Of a stretch of DNA of 64,000 nt, positions 35,989 through 45,297 are shown one piece after another; positions within the stretch are counted from its first letter, which is position 1, and each line of letters starts with the position of its first letter. Source of the DNA: Pseudomonas mosselii (GTDB lineage: Bacteria > Pseudomonadota > Gammaproteobacteria > Pseudomonadales > Pseudomonadaceae); NCBI RefSeq assembly GCF_019823065.1, contig NZ_CP081966.1:3937501-4001500 (forward strand). Reading direction: 5' to 3'. The notes beneath the pieces are model-generated. The model saw nothing but the letters and a program-made list of their open reading frames with translations. It ran no database searches and was not told the origin of the DNA. The position numbers and the translations under genes were made by a program.

Positions 35989-36119
35989 GGGGGTATTACC
36001 TGCCGCTGGAAAATGGACGCTATCTTACACTTAGCGACGGGCCATCGGTACGCCGCTGCAACTTTCCCGGCGCCGTGGCATCCACTGTTCAACGCCCAAC
36101 CCTTCATGAGGATGTGTAC

Positions 36120-36440
36120 ATGGCCAGGAAAACCGCCGCGCAAGCCGACAACGACCAGATCAAGGATCAGGTATTCAGCGAACTGCAGGCATTGATCGAG
36201 GAGTCGGAGAAACTGCTCAGCGACAGCGCGTCGCTGGTCGGGGAAGAAGCAGAGGGCCTGAGGGCGCAACTGGGGCTGAAACTGCGCCAGGCACGCGAAG
36301 CCACTGGCCGGCTGGGGGAGAAGGCGCAGCCGGTGGTCGAGGCGACCCAGGAATACATTGGCGGCCATCCCTGGCAGACGGTGGCGATCTCCGCGGGCTT
36401 CGGCCTGGTGGTCGGCCTCTTGCTCGGACGCCGGCAATAG
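36120..36440 (+). CDS. DUF883 (ElaB/YqjD-type) membrane-anchored protein
   Basis: A 106-residue protein: a charged helical body with coiled-coil character (FSELQALIEESEKLLSDSAS, then AEGLRAQLGLKLRQAREATG), ending in a single C-terminal membrane helix (TVAISAGFGLVVGLLLG) and a short basic tail. ElaB/YqjD proteins are tail-anchored in the inner membrane, and YqjD binds ribosomes in stationary phase. Its stop adjoins the stop of the convergent miaE gene, with one base between them. Confidence 0.88.
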   Translation: MARKTAAQADNDQIKDQVFSELQALIEESEKLLSDSASLVGEEAEGLRAQLGLKLRQAREATGRLGEKAQPVVEATQEYIGGHPWQTVAISAGFGLVVGLLLGRRQ

Positions 36441-36441
36441 C

Positions 36442-37059
36442 TCAGGCGGCTTGCGCCATCGGGATCCCACTGTGGAAGCGCAGTTCCTGGTCGGGTGAGG
36501 TAATCAGCCCGGCCTCGGCCTCGCGCACCTGCTCCACTACTTTGGCGATATCCGCCTCGTCACCGTACTGGTGAGCCAGTTTCAGATAGCCCTGATAGTG
36601 CCGTGCCTCGCTCTTGAGCAAGCCGTGGTAGAACGTGCCGAGCTCTTCATCCAGGTGCGGCACCAGGGCGGCGAAGCGCTCGCAGCTGCGCGCCTCGATG
36701 AAGGCGCCCACCACCAAGGTATCGACCAGCTTGACCGGCTCATGGGCACGCACCAGCCGCCGCAGGCCCGAGGCATAGCGCCCGGCCGAGACCGGACGCA
36801 GCGGCACGCCACGGCGCTTCATCAGGCGCAGCACCTGCTCGTGGTGCACCAGCTCCTCGCGGGCCAGGCGCGACATCATGTTGATCAGGTCCAGGTGGGT
36901 GTTGTACTTGGCGATCAGGCTTAGCGCAGTGCTGGCGGCCTTGAATTCACAGTTCTTGTGATCGATCAGCAGCGTCTCCTGGTCGGCCAGCGCCGCCTCG
37001 ATCCAGGCATCAGGGGTACGGCAACCGAGGAAGGCGTCGATTTCGGGAATCAGGGACAT
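36442..37059 (-). CDS. miaE: tRNA-(ms2io6A)-hydroxylase
   Basis: A 205-residue di-iron enzyme hydroxylating the isopentenyl group of ms2i6A at tRNA position 37. Ligand motifs are NCEFKAASTALSLIAKY, LAREELVHHEQVL, GAFIEARSCERFAAL and LKSEARHYQGYL, the ferritin-like Glu/His set of the family. The ATG at 37059 is preferred over one 8 codons upstream because it fits the family start MSLIPEIDAFLGC. The gene is divergent from a universal stress protein gene. Confidence 0.92.
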   Translation of the reverse strand: MSLIPEIDAFLGCRTPDAWIEAALADQETLLIDHKNCEFKAASTALSLIAKYNTHLDLINMMSRLAREELVHHEQVLRLMKRRGVPLRPVSAGRYASGLRRLVRAHEPVKLVDTLVVGAFIEARSCERFAALVPHLDEELGTFYHGLLKSEARHYQGYLKLAHQYGDEADIAKVVEQVREAEAGLITSPDQELRFHSGIPMAQAA

Positions 37060-37135
37060 GGCACTCACAATCACACAGGACATCGGCAGGACCGGCGATT
37101 ATACCGGCGACCGCGTCGAGCACCAGTGACTATGC

Positions 37136-37149
37136 TTGATACATATCAA
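37136..37149. promoter_or_regulatory. ANR/FNR box upstream of the universal stress protein gene
   Basis: TTGATACATATCAA matches the FNR/ANR consensus TTGAT-N4-ATCAA exactly. A -10-like TATAGT lies at 37173-37178, which would place the transcription start near 37184 and the box centre near -41.5, the classic position for activation. This predicts oxygen-limited induction. Confidence 0.8.
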
Positions 37150-37215
37150 GCGGCGGCGGCAGCGGCGCCGTCTATAGTCAGGCATTGGCCGCCATTCTGA
37201 ACGGAGTTCACGCCC

Positions 37216-38079
37216 ATGCAAGCCGTACGCAGCATTCTTGTCGTCCTCGACCCCGAGCACGCCCACAGCCGTGCCCTGACACGGGCCAAGCTGATCGCGG
37301 GGGTGACCGGCGCGCGCCTGCACCTGCTGATGTGCGACAAGAAACAGGATCATGACGCGCTGCTCAGCCTGCTCAGCAGCCAATTGCATGACGACGGTTA
37401 CGACAGTGTCACCCACGAGCAGCACTGGAAGGACAACCTGCACAAGTCGATCATCCATGTGCAGCAAGCCGAAGGCTGCGAACTGGTGATCAAGGAGCAC
37501 CGGCCGGACAATCCGCTGCGCAAGGCCTTGCTCACCCCCAGCGACTGGAAACTGCTGCGCGAGTGCCCGTGCGCGGTGCTGATGGTCAAAAGCGAGCGGC
37601 CATGGACGGGGGGCAAGATCCTGGCGGCCGTGGATGTCGGCAACCAGGATGAAGCCCATCGCCTGCTGCATGCCAGCATCATCGACCATGGCTATGACAT
37701 TGCCAGCCTGGCCAAGGGCGAACTGCACGTGATCAGTGCCCACCCCTCGCCCATGCTGTCGGCGTCCGACCCGGTCTACCAGCTGACGGAGACCATCGAG
37801 AAACGCTATCGTGAGGCATGCCTGGCGTTCCAGGCGGAGTTCGATATTACCGATGACCGACTGCATATCGCCGAGGGGCCGGCGGATGTGTTGATTCCCC
37901 ATACCGAGAAGAAGCTCGATGCCGTGGTGACCATTATCGGCACCGTGGCACGAACAGGTATCTCGGGGGCCTTGATCGGTAACACCGCGGAGGTCGTGCT
38001 GGACTCGCTGGAAAGCGATGTACTGGTGCTCAAGAGCGAGGAGGCCAAGTCGCACCTGGCCGAGCTGGCGCGGGGCTAG
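37216..38079 (+). CDS. Tandem universal stress protein
   Basis: A 287-residue protein with two Usp domains. The first begins SILVVLDPEHAHSRALTRAK, the second begins ILAAVDVGNQDEAHRLLHAS. The C-terminal IIGTVARTGISGALIGNTAE carries the ATP-binding G-2x-G-9x-G-like loop of UspE-type proteins. A perfect ANR box 67 bases upstream of the ATG indicates anaerobic or microaerobic induction, as known for several Pseudomonas Usp genes that help survival without oxygen. Confidence 0.9.
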   Translation: MQAVRSILVVLDPEHAHSRALTRAKLIAGVTGARLHLLMCDKKQDHDALLSLLSSQLHDDGYDSVTHEQHWKDNLHKSIIHVQQAEGCELVIKEHRPDNPLRKALLTPSDWKLLRECPCAVLMVKSERPWTGGKILAAVDVGNQDEAHRLLHASIIDHGYDIASLAKGELHVISAHPSPMLSASDPVYQLTETIEKRYREACLAFQAEFDITDDRLHIAEGPADVLIPHTEKKLDAVVTIIGTVARTGISGALIGNTAEVVLDSLESDVLVLKSEEAKSHLAELARG

Positions 38080-38209
38080 ACCCGCTTCGGGCAGAAGCCT
38101 CCAGGGTAGTGGCGAAATGCCTGGCATGCGCAGTCATCCAGGCATCGGTCGCCCCATCTCGGTGCAAAGTCACTAGAATGGGCGGTCTCTCCAGCCACAG
38201 AACCTTCCC

Positions 38210-39076
38210 ATGGACATCGATCAGGCCCGTACCTTCCTGGAAATTGTCCGCTGCGGCAGCCTGGTCGCCGCCGCCGAACGCCTGTTCGTGTCGCAGACCG
38301 CGATCACCGCCCGGGTCCAGCGCCTGGAGCAGCAACTGGGCTGCCAGCTGTTCGTGCGCAGCCGCAATGGCGCCAGCCTCACCAGCGACGGCGAGGCGTT
38401 CGTCCCCTATGCCAACCAGCTGGTGCAGACCTGGGAAGCAGCACGCCGTGACCTGCCGCTGCCCCAGGGCTGCCAACAGGTACTGCACGTGGGCGCCGAA
38501 GTGAGCCTGGGCAATCCGATGCTGCTCGACTGGGTCAGCGCCCTGCATCACGAGCTGCCCAGCCACGCCATCCGCAGCGAGGTCAGCGACGGCGAATCGC
38601 TGCTGCGCAAGGTGCAGATGGGCCTGCTCGACGCCGCGCTGGTCTACCAGCCGACCTATGGTCCGGGCCTGCAGGTCGAGCAGTTGATGGAAGAGAAGCT
38701 GATCCGCGTGCGTCGGGCCGATGCGCCCGATCCCTATGTCTACATCGACTGGGGCGAGGCCTTCCGTCGCCAGCACGATGCGGCCCTGCCCGAGCTGTCA
38801 CGCCCGGCCCTGAGCTTCAACCTTGGGCCGCTGGCTCTGCAGTTCATCCTCGACCGTGGCGGCAGTGGCTATTTCCGTACGCGCGTGGTGCAGGCCTACC
38901 TGCAGAACGGCGTGTTCGAGCGCGTGCCCCAGGCGCCGGAGTTCACCTACCCGACCTTCCTGGTGCATGCCCGCGAGCGCGACAGCGAGGCTTTGCAGCA
39001 GGCCTTCAACGTGCTGCGCCGGCTGGTGGCCGCTGGCGAAAGCGACTGGTCACAACGCTGGGATCCGTTGATCTGA
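38210..39076 (+). CDS. LysR-type transcriptional regulator
   Basis: A 288-residue regulator starting MDIDQARTFLEIVRCGSLVA, with its helix-turn-helix at about residues 16-40 (ERLFVSQTAITARVQRLEQQ). The effector domain follows. Its last 27 bases overlap the end of the convergent HPP-family gene, so the two messages are antisense to each other at their 3' ends. The target genes cannot be told. Confidence 0.9.
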   Translation: MDIDQARTFLEIVRCGSLVAAAERLFVSQTAITARVQRLEQQLGCQLFVRSRNGASLTSDGEAFVPYANQLVQTWEAARRDLPLPQGCQQVLHVGAEVSLGNPMLLDWVSALHHELPSHAIRSEVSDGESLLRKVQMGLLDAALVYQPTYGPGLQVEQLMEEKLIRVRRADAPDPYVYIDWGEAFRRQHDAALPELSRPALSFNLGPLALQFILDRGGSGYFRTRVVQAYLQNGVFERVPQAPEFTYPTFLVHARERDSEALQQAFNVLRRLVAAGESDWSQRWDPLI

Positions 39077-40207
39077 GCCCGACGCGGCGGCGCTAAGCAG
39101 GTGTCGCTTGAGGCCGGCGATCAGGTCGGTCTGGGTGATCACCCCCACCAGACGCTCGCCGTCGAGCACCGGCAGGCAGTGCAAGCCTTGCTCGCCGAGC
39201 AACGGCAACAAGCGCTCCAGGGGCTGCCCGCAGTCGACACTGACCACCCGGCGACTCATCACCTGTTCCAGACGCACGGGCTGGCGACGGAACAGGCCAC
39301 GCCAGCTGAATCGCCCACGGGCCATGGCCGCGCCGACCAGGTCGCTGAGGCTGACCATGCCGACCAGGTGGCCATCTTCCAGCACCGGCAAGGTCTTCAG
39401 GTGGTGATCGGCCAGCATCCGCCAAGCCTGCTCCAAGGTGGTGGCCGGAGTGGCGGCCTGAATATCGCGGGACATCACCAAGCACGCGGTGATGCCGCCC
39501 AGGCTGCGCTGCAGGGCATGCTGCTCGGTGGCCAGGATGATGCGTTCCAGCTCATCGCGGGTGACATCGACGAACTCGCCAATCTCTGCCAGGGCCTGGT
39601 CCAGGTCTTCGCCCCGGATACCGACCCGTTCGCCCGGCAGGGGATCGTGGGTATGGTGCGGGTCCTTGCGCGGCGCCGCATTCTTGGGATAGCGCACGCC
39701 GGTCAGGCGGTTGTACAGCACCGCCACCGCCACCAGCACCAGCGCGTTGAGCAGCACCGGTTCGAGCAGATGGTCCCCCATGGCCACAAGGCCCGGATCG
39801 GCCAGCACCGCGCTCACCGCCACGCCGCCACCAGGCGGGTGCAGGCAGCGCAGCAGGCACATCGCCAGGATCGCGACACCCAGCGCCGCCGCCGCCACCC
39901 ACAGGCCATCACCGAAACCGTGGCGCATGGCCAGGCCCACCACGCCAGCCAGGGCATAACTGCCCAGCACCGGCCAGGGCTGGGCCAGGGGCCCGGAGTG
40001 CACGGCGAACACCAGCACCGCCGAGGCCGCCAGCGGCCCGAGCAGGTGCAGGGCGATGGACGGGCCGTAGGCCAGGCTGCACAAGTAGCCGGCGAGAAAC
40101 AGGCCCAGCAGCGCGCCGAAGCCAGCGCGCAACCACTCTTTGCGAGGAATGTTCAGGGGCGCCGGGAGCAGGCGCTGCAAGCGGGATTGGGGACGCGAGG
40201 CAGGCAT
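39050..40207 (-). CDS. HPP-family membrane protein with CBS domain pair
   Basis: A 385-residue protein. Residues 30 to about 170 hold four or more membrane helices with the HPP signature CLLRCLHPPGGGVAVSAVLA. The C-terminal half is cytoplasmic with two CBS motifs: ATTLEQAWRMLADHHLKTLP with GMVSLSDLVGAAM, and VDCGQPLERLLPLLGEQGLH with GVITQTDLIAGL. Some HPP proteins transport nitrite, and CBS pairs usually sense adenosine nucleotides. The ATG at 40207 is chosen because the HPP domain begins shortly after it. Confidence 0.87.
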   Translation of the reverse strand: MPASRPQSRLQRLLPAPLNIPRKEWLRAGFGALLGLFLAGYLCSLAYGPSIALHLLGPLAASAVLVFAVHSGPLAQPWPVLGSYALAGVVGLAMRHGFGDGLWVAAAALGVAILAMCLLRCLHPPGGGVAVSAVLADPGLVAMGDHLLEPVLLNALVLVAVAVLYNRLTGVRYPKNAAPRKDPHHTHDPLPGERVGIRGEDLDQALAEIGEFVDVTRDELERIILATEQHALQRSLGGITACLVMSRDIQAATPATTLEQAWRMLADHHLKTLPVLEDGHLVGMVSLSDLVGAAMARGRFSWRGLFRRQPVRLEQVMSRRVVSVDCGQPLERLLPLLGEQGLHCLPVLDGERLVGVITQTDLIAGLKRHLLSAAASGSDQRIPAL

Positions 40208-40466
40208 CGAGGTATTCGGATCGTGTTCTTGTGCGAAAAAGAAAGCCCAGCGCGACCGGCCTGGGCCCTGTGTTGCGCAGTGCAATCGCGCAAGGGGCTC
40301 CGTCCATGGAGAGATGGAAACCGCAGGGTTTCGTGGGGAATGATTGTGCCGGGCGCGGGTGGCCATGGGCCAATTCAAAAAACTGCGGCTGTACTGCAAT
40401 TTTTTTGCAGGGTTGATCCGCCTTTCTTCAAGGCATACGCCATCCCTGTGGGAACGGCCTCGCCGA

Positions 40467-41786
40467 TCAACGCCCCTTGCGCGGCAGGTCAATGCTGACC
40501 CGCAACCCGCCCTGGGGGCTTTCCAGCAGCGCAATCCGCCCGCCCCAGGCCTCGACGATATCGCGCACGATGCCCAGCCCCAGGCCATGGCCATCGACCT
40601 GCTCGTCCAGCCGCGAACCGCGTTCAAGCACCTGCAGGCGCTGCGTCTCGGGGATGCCCGGGCCATCGTCGTCCACCCACAGCCGGTAACCCTCGGCGGT
40701 CGGCGCGATACCCAGGCGCACCTCGCTGTCGGCCCATTTGCAGGCGTTGTCCAGCAGGTTGCCGAGCAGTTCCAGCAGGTCTTCGCGGTCCCAAGGCAAC
40801 AACAACCCGGGCGGTACATCGCGCTCGAGCAGCAGGCCCTCGCCATGGATCATGCCCAGCGTCGCCAGCAGCCCGGGCAACTCAGCGTCGCAGTCGAACT
40901 GCGCCCCCGGCAGCGCATCGCCGGCCAGGCGCGCGCGGTTGAGCTCGCGGGCCAGGCGCTGCTGGATCTGCTCGAGTTGCTCGCGCATCTGCGCACGTAC
41001 CTCAGGCAATCCTTGGAGGCGCTCGCTGGCGGCCAGGCTGAGCAGGACCGCCAACGGTGTCTTCAAGGCATGGCCGAGGTTGCCCAGGGCATTGCGCGAG
41101 CGGCGCAAACTGTCCTCGGTGTGGGCCAGCAGGTGGTTGATCTGGTCCACCAGCGGTTGCAGCTCGCTGGGCACCTCGGCGTCCAGTTGCGAGCGCTGGC
41201 CCTGCTGCAACTGGGCGATCTGCTGACGCGCCCGTTCCAGTGGACGCAGCGAACGGGTCACGGTGATGCGCTGCAGCACCAGCACCAGCAGCAGCGCCAC
41301 CAGGCCCAGGCCCAGGCCGATCTGCTGCATGCGCCGAAAGCCCTCGCGCACCGGCGAATAGTCCTGGGCCACGCTGATCGAGATGTCCTGCCCCAGGCGC
41401 CGGTAATCGCCGCGATAGGCCAGCAGCTGCTGGCCCTCGGGCCCCAGCTTGTGACCATCGTCCAGCCCCGGCTTGCCGGGCTTGGGCATGTCCATGTCCC
41501 ACAACGAACGCGAGCGCCAGGTGCCCTGGTCGAAATCGATGCGAAAGTAGTAGCCCGAGAATGGCTGCTGGTAGGCCGCCGACAGCCGTCGCTCGTCCAG
41601 TTGCAAACCGGACGGGCCGCGCACCAGCGCCACCAGCAGGTTCTCGCTTTCCTTGCGCAGGCCGGCTTCCAGGTAGCGCTGCAGGCCGGCTTCGAACAGC
41701 CACAGGGTCAACTGCGCCAGGGCCAGCCCGACCACCACCAGCACCGCCACCAGGCCCAGGCTCAGGCGCGCCTGGATCGACTTCAC
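40467..41786 (-). CDS. Two-component sensor histidine kinase (BqsS/CarS-like)
   Basis: A 439-residue inner-membrane kinase with membrane helices at about 10-32 and 156-173 around a periplasmic domain of 120 residues. A HAMP region precedes the phosphoacceptor box [20 protein letters not shown] (His 239). The HATPase_c domain has [13 protein letters not shown] and [13 protein letters not shown]. The gene order PepSY-PepSY-regulator-kinase matches the bqsPQRS (carRS) locus of P. aeruginosa, which responds to ferrous iron and calcium. I see no exact RExxE iron motif in residues 31-155, so the signal may differ. It overlaps the regulator gene by four bases. Confidence 0.87.
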   Translation of the reverse strand: MKSIQARLSLGLVAVLVVVGLALAQLTLWLFEAGLQRYLEAGLRKESENLLVALVRGPSGLQLDERRLSAAYQQPFSGYYFRIDFDQGTWRSRSLWDMDMPKPGKPGLDDGHKLGPEGQQLLAYRGDYRRLGQDISISVAQDYSPVREGFRRMQQIGLGLGLVALLLVLVLQRITVTRSLRPLERARQQIAQLQQGQRSQLDAEVPSELQPLVDQINHLLAHTEDSLRRSRNALGNLGHALKTPLAVLLSLAASERLQGLPEVRAQMREQLEQIQQRLARELNRARLAGDALPGAQFDCDAELPGLLATLGMIHGEGLLLERDVPPGLLLPWDREDLLELLGNLLDNACKWADSEVRLGIAPTAEGYRLWVDDDGPGIPETQRLQVLERGSRLDEQVDGHGLGLGIVRDIVEAWGGRIALLESPQGGLRVSIDLPRKGR

Positions 41787-42451
41787 GCGGTGCTCCCGGC
41801 GTACACGTAGCCCTGACCGCGACGGGTCTCGATCACGCTGCGCCCAAGCTTGCGCCGCAGATGGTTGACGTGAACTTCCAGCACATTGGAATCGCGCTCG
41901 GTTTCACCGTCATACAGGTGCTCGGCCAGGTGGCTCTTGGACAGCACCTGCCCCGGGTGCAGCATGAAGTAGCGCAGCAGGCGGAACTCGGCGGCGGTGA
42001 GCTGGACATCGACGCCTTCGCGGCTCACGCACTGGCGCGATTCGTCCAGGTGCAGGCCGGCCGCTTCCAGCTTCGGCTGGTTGGCCACCCCCTTGGCCCG
42101 GCGCAGCAGGGCCTGGATGCGCAGTTGCAGCTCCTCGGGGTGGAAGGGCTTGCTCAGGTAATCGTCGGCGCCAGCCTTGAGCCCCTCGATCCGCTCGGCC
42201 CAGGAACCGCGGGCGGTGAGGATCAGCACCGGAGTGGCCAAGCCGCCCGCCCGCCACTGCGCCAGCACCTCGAGCCCCGGCAGACCGGGCAGGCCGAGGT
42301 CGAGGATGATCAGGTCATAGGGTTCGCTCTGGCCCTGGTACACCGCGTCGCGGCCATCGGCCAGCCAGTCCACGGCGTAGCCCTGGCGTTGCAGGGCGGC
42401 GGTCAGTTCATCGGCCAGGGGGACATTGTCCTCGACAAGCAACAGGCGCAT
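41783..42451 (-). CDS. OmpR-type response regulator (BqsR/CarR-like)
   Basis: A 222-residue regulator: receiver domain with phosphoacceptor D51 ([13 protein letters not shown]) and the conserved Lys in [13 protein letters not shown], then a winged-helix DNA-binding domain ([19 protein letters not shown] and VNHLRRKLG). It lies between two PepSY genes (one base after the second) and the kinase (four-base overlap), so all four form one operon. Confidence 0.92.
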   Translation of the reverse strand: MRLLLVEDNVPLADELTAALQRQGYAVDWLADGRDAVYQGQSEPYDLIILDLGLPGLPGLEVLAQWRAGGLATPVLILTARGSWAERIEGLKAGADDYLSKPFHPEELQLRIQALLRRAKGVANQPKLEAAGLHLDESRQCVSREGVDVQLTAAEFRLLRYFMLHPGQVLSKSHLAEHLYDGETERDSNVLEVHVNHLRRKLGRSVIETRRGQGYVYAGSTA

Positions 42452-42452
42452 C

Positions 42453-42767
42453 TCAGTCGTCTTCCTCGTCTTTGAGCAACTCGCCGGTGCGGGCATCGAG
42501 CTTGATCTCGCGTACCACGCCGGCCGGGGTCAGCAGTTCGACCTCGTACTCGTAGCGCTCGTGCTTTTCTTCCAGCTCCGCCTCCAGCAGCCGCGCCCCG
42601 GGGTAACGCCCCAGGGCGGACTCGAGCAGTTGCTCGAGCGGCAGGATGATGCCCTGTTGCCGAAGCGCCAGGGCTTCATCCTGATCCAGGTCGCGCGCGG
42701 CGGCCAGCGAACACACGACCATCAGGGCCAAGGCCAGGTAGCGTGCCGTTCGCGGTAGTGCGTGCAT
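42453..42767 (-). CDS. PepSY-domain secreted protein
   Basis: A 104-residue protein with a signal peptide ([17 protein letters not shown]) and one PepSY domain: [20 protein letters not shown], then [20 protein letters not shown] and [11 protein letters not shown]. PepSY domains bind or inhibit in the periplasm. Its position ahead of a BqsRS-like system suggests that it is a target or modulator of that system. The acidic EEDD end is a possible metal-binding tail. Confidence 0.85.
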   Translation of the reverse strand: MHALPRTARYLALALMVVCSLAAARDLDQDEALALRQQGIILPLEQLLESALGRYPGARLLEAELEEKHERYEYEVELLTPAGVVREIKLDARTGELLKDEEDD

Positions 42768-43075
42768 CAGTTGTCTCGCTCGTCCTTCAGGACTTCACCG
42801 GTCTTGGCGTCCAGATCCACATCCCATTCGACGTTCTGGGCATCGCGCAGGTCGACCTTGTAGATGTAGCGACCGTACTCGTTCTCGAGCTCCGAGTCGG
42901 TCACAGTGGCGCCGGGGTGCTTGGCGACGGCGGCGGCCTTGAGTTCGTCCAGCGATTTGATGGTCTTGGCGTTCACCAGTTTGACCACTTCATCGGGCTG
43001 CACGTCCTTGGCAAAGGCGACGTTGGCACCGAAAGCGAGGGCAGCGGCGGTGAACAGGGCAGTCAAAGTTTTCAT
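42767..43075 (-). CDS. PepSY-domain secreted protein, first gene of the operon
   Basis: A 102-residue protein with a clear signal peptide (MKTLTALFTAAALAFGANVA, cleavage after AFA at residue 22) and a PepSY domain ending DVDLDAKTGEVLKDERDN. It is a paralogue of the next gene (shared YxYxVxL and D-x-TGE(L/V)LKDE), with which it overlaps by one base. The operon promoter must lie in 43076-43267, shared with the divergent patatin gene. Confidence 0.87.
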   Translation of the reverse strand: MKTLTALFTAAALAFGANVAFAKDVQPDEVVKLVNAKTIKSLDELKAAAVAKHPGATVTDSELENEYGRYIYKVDLRDAQNVEWDVDLDAKTGEVLKDERDN

Positions 43076-43267
43076 GAGGTTCTCTCCAGCGAGATGTGTA
43101 ATTTGTCTACGGGGTTAAGATTAACCACCGGCCCTTAACTCAACCTGAAAACAGCTGGCCGCATGATAGCGCAGCTCTTGGTACCCATGCGCAGCCCCTT
43201 GCAGGAGCACCTCGGCAAGGCCGGCAAATCCCCTATACTGCCCGCCTGCCCCACCCGAGACCCCGCC

Positions 43268-44347
43268 ATGAGCGCGATTCACATCAAGTACCCCGCCCTG
43301 ACCTTCAAGGCCGGCCAGCGTGCCCTGCGGCAGATCCGCGAACGCGGCCTGCGGGCCGAAGATGTCGGTGTGTTGCCGGGCGCCGCCGGTGGCCCCAAGC
43401 CGCTGGGGATCCAGGGCCTGGACCTGGCGTTGTTCGGTGAATGGCTGACCAGCGCGCCGCGCCAGCGTGCGCTGATCGGCGCCTCGATCGGTGCCTGGCG
43501 CTTCGCCAGCGCCTGCCTCGACGATCCGGTCGCCGGCATCCGCCGCCTGGGCGAGCTGTACACCGAGCAGGACTTCGCCAAGGGCGTGACACCCAAAGAG
43601 ATCAGCCAGAGCTGCCAGCGCATGCTCGACGACCTGCTGCAAGGCCGCGACGGGCAGGTCCTGGCCAACCCGCACTACCGCCTGAACATCCTGGTGGTGA
43701 AGAGCCATGGCCAGCTCGCCCACGACCACCGCGGCCGTCTGGGCATGGGCCTGTCCTCGGTGATCGCCAGCAACCTGCTGGGACGCGCGCGCCTGGGCCG
43801 GCATTTCGAGCGGGTCATCCTCCACGACCAACGCGCCGCGCCGCCGCTGGAGCCACTGACCGACTTCCCGTCGCGCAGCCTGCCGCTGGACCTGGCCAAC
43901 CTGCGCCACGCCCTGCTCGCCTCGGGCTCGATCCCCATGGTCATGGAAGGCGTGCGCGACATCCCCGGCGCCGGGGCCGGCACCTACCGCGACGGCGGCC
44001 TGCTCGACTATCACCTGGACCTGCCCTACCAGGGCGACGACCTGGTGCTCTACCCGCACTTCACCGACAAGGTGGTGCCCGGCTGGTTCGACAAGGCCCT
44101 GCCCTGGCGCAAAGGCGACGCCACGCGCCTGCAGAACGTGCTGCTGATGACCCCGTCACCGCAGTACCTGGCCGCCCTCCCCTACGGCAAGCTGCCAGAC
44201 CGCAACGACTTCAAGCGTTTCATGGGCGATGCGTCGGGCCGCAGGCGCTACTGGTACCAGGCCATGGCCGAAAGCCGGCGCCTGGGCGACGAACTGCTGG
44301 AACTGATCGCCACCGGGCGGTTGCAGGATCGGTTGCAAGCCTTGTAG
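43268..44347 (+). CDS. Patatin-like phospholipase
   Basis: A 359-residue serine acylhydrolase. The nucleophile elbow GASIG places Ser at residue 73. An early glycine-rich loop (PGAAGGPKPLG) can serve as the oxyanion hole, and the DGG motif gives the catalytic Asp at about residue 242 (YRDGGLLDYHLDL). There is no signal peptide, so it is probably cytoplasmic. Patatins release fatty acids from lipids; here the substrate is unknown. Confidence 0.86.
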   Translation: MSAIHIKYPALTFKAGQRALRQIRERGLRAEDVGVLPGAAGGPKPLGIQGLDLALFGEWLTSAPRQRALIGASIGAWRFASACLDDPVAGIRRLGELYTEQDFAKGVTPKEISQSCQRMLDDLLQGRDGQVLANPHYRLNILVVKSHGQLAHDHRGRLGMGLSSVIASNLLGRARLGRHFERVILHDQRAAPPLEPLTDFPSRSLPLDLANLRHALLASGSIPMVMEGVRDIPGAGAGTYRDGGLLDYHLDLPYQGDDLVLYPHFTDKVVPGWFDKALPWRKGDATRLQNVLLMTPSPQYLAALPYGKLPDRNDFKRFMGDASGRRRYWYQAMAESRRLGDELLELIATGRLQDRLQAL

Positions 44348-44400
44348 CGGGCATGCTGGTAGACTGCGCGCATCGTTGATTCACACAGAGTTATGCCAGC

Positions 44401-44757
44401 GTGGAAATCTTTAAGGAATTTACCTTCGAATCGGCTCACCGCCTGCCCAACGTCCCTGCCGGCCACAAGTGCGGTCGCCTGCATGGCCACTCGTTCAAGG
44501 TTGCCCTGCACCTGACCGGCCCGCTCGATCCGCACACCGGCTGGATCCGCGATTTCTCCGAGATCAAGGCGATCTTCAAGCCGATCTACGAGCAGTTGGA
44601 CCACAACTACCTGAACGATATTCCAGGCCTGGAAAACCCCACCAGCGAAGTGATCGCCAAGTGGATCTGGGACCAGGTCAAGCCGCTGCTGCCGGAGCTG
44701 TCGAAGGTGCGGATCCATGAGACCTGCACCAGCGGGTGCGAGTACACCGGCGACTGA
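44401..44757 (+). CDS. queD: 6-carboxy-5,6,7,8-tetrahydropterin synthase
   Basis: A 118-residue zinc enzyme of the PTPS family making the second intermediate of queuosine (preQ0) biosynthesis from dihydroneopterin triphosphate. It starts at a GTG (44401) giving [20 protein letters not shown]. The cysteine-zinc block is [12 protein letters not shown], and [11 protein letters not shown] closes the active site. The length is standard. No other queuosine gene is adjacent. Confidence 0.94.
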   Translation: MEIFKEFTFESAHRLPNVPAGHKCGRLHGHSFKVALHLTGPLDPHTGWIRDFSEIKAIFKPIYEQLDHNYLNDIPGLENPTSEVIAKWIWDQVKPLLPELSKVRIHETCTSGCEYTGD

Positions 44758-44765
44758 TCTGCACC

Positions 44766-44797
44766 GGCCTTTTCGCGGGTAATCCCGCGAAGAGGCC
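44766..44797. repeat. REP hairpin downstream of queD
   Basis: A 14-bp stem GGCCTTTTCGCGGG / CCCGCGAAGAGGCC (one wobble in RNA) with a TAAT loop, in the 60-base gap between convergent queD and the DUF1289 gene. This is the classic P. putida REP type (TTCGCGGG) and may act as a terminator. Confidence 0.8.
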
Positions 44798-44817
44798 AGC
44801 ACCGTTACCCCAGAGCT

Positions 44818-45297
44818 TCAGCCCTGCCCGCGGTCCAGGGCGTCTCGCAAAAAGCTCGGCGCGATATAGCGCTGGTAATGCGCCTCCGACAACAGGAAAA
44901 ACTCCCGGTCGATGGCATCGCGCAACTGCGGCAGTTCCCAGTCGCGAAACTCCGGCAGCAGCGCCATCCCGTACGCCTCCAGGTCACGGATCATCCGCGC
45001 CCCACGGGCGATCAGCTGATACGCCCAGCAATACTCGGACTGGTGCGCGACGAAGCGGACCGAGCGCTGCTCCAGTTGCTGGCGCAGCAGCGCTTTGTCG
45101 AACACTTCCAGCTTGGCCATCATCACCTGCACCAGCAGTTGCTCCAGGCGCAGCCACACCGCGCGCTTCTGCTCGTCGTCGTAGCCGTTCCAGTGGATCA
45201 CTTCGTGGTGAAAGCGCTTGCAGCCGCGGCACACCAGGTCGCCGTAGACCGTGGAGCACAGGCCGACGCAAGGGGTCTTGATGGATTGGTTGGACAT
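44818..45297 (-). CDS. DUF1289 domain-containing protein
   Basis: A 159-residue protein with the DUF1289 four-cysteine block at its N-terminus (TPCVGLCSTVYGDLVCRGC), which should bind one zinc or an iron-sulfur cluster. A helical domain follows (LRLEQLLVQVMMAKLEVFD and YCWAYQLIARGARMIRDLEA). The C-terminal part is longer than in minimal DUF1289 proteins. Function is unknown. It is divergent from acnB with a 409-base gap. Confidence 0.85.
   Translation of the reverse strand: MSNQSIKTPCVGLCSTVYGDLVCRGCKRFHHEVIHWNGYDDEQKRAVWLRLEQLLVQVMMAKLEVFDKALLRQQLEQRSVRFVAHQSEYCWAYQLIARGARMIRDLEAYGMALLPEFRDWELPQLRDAIDREFFLLSEAHYQRYIAPSFLRDALDRGQG

Noticed and set aside
44818..45297. Ferredoxin-like iron-sulfur protein, from the four cysteines
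   Set aside because: The cysteine spacing and flanking residues are those of DUF1289, which is more likely to be a zinc-type site.
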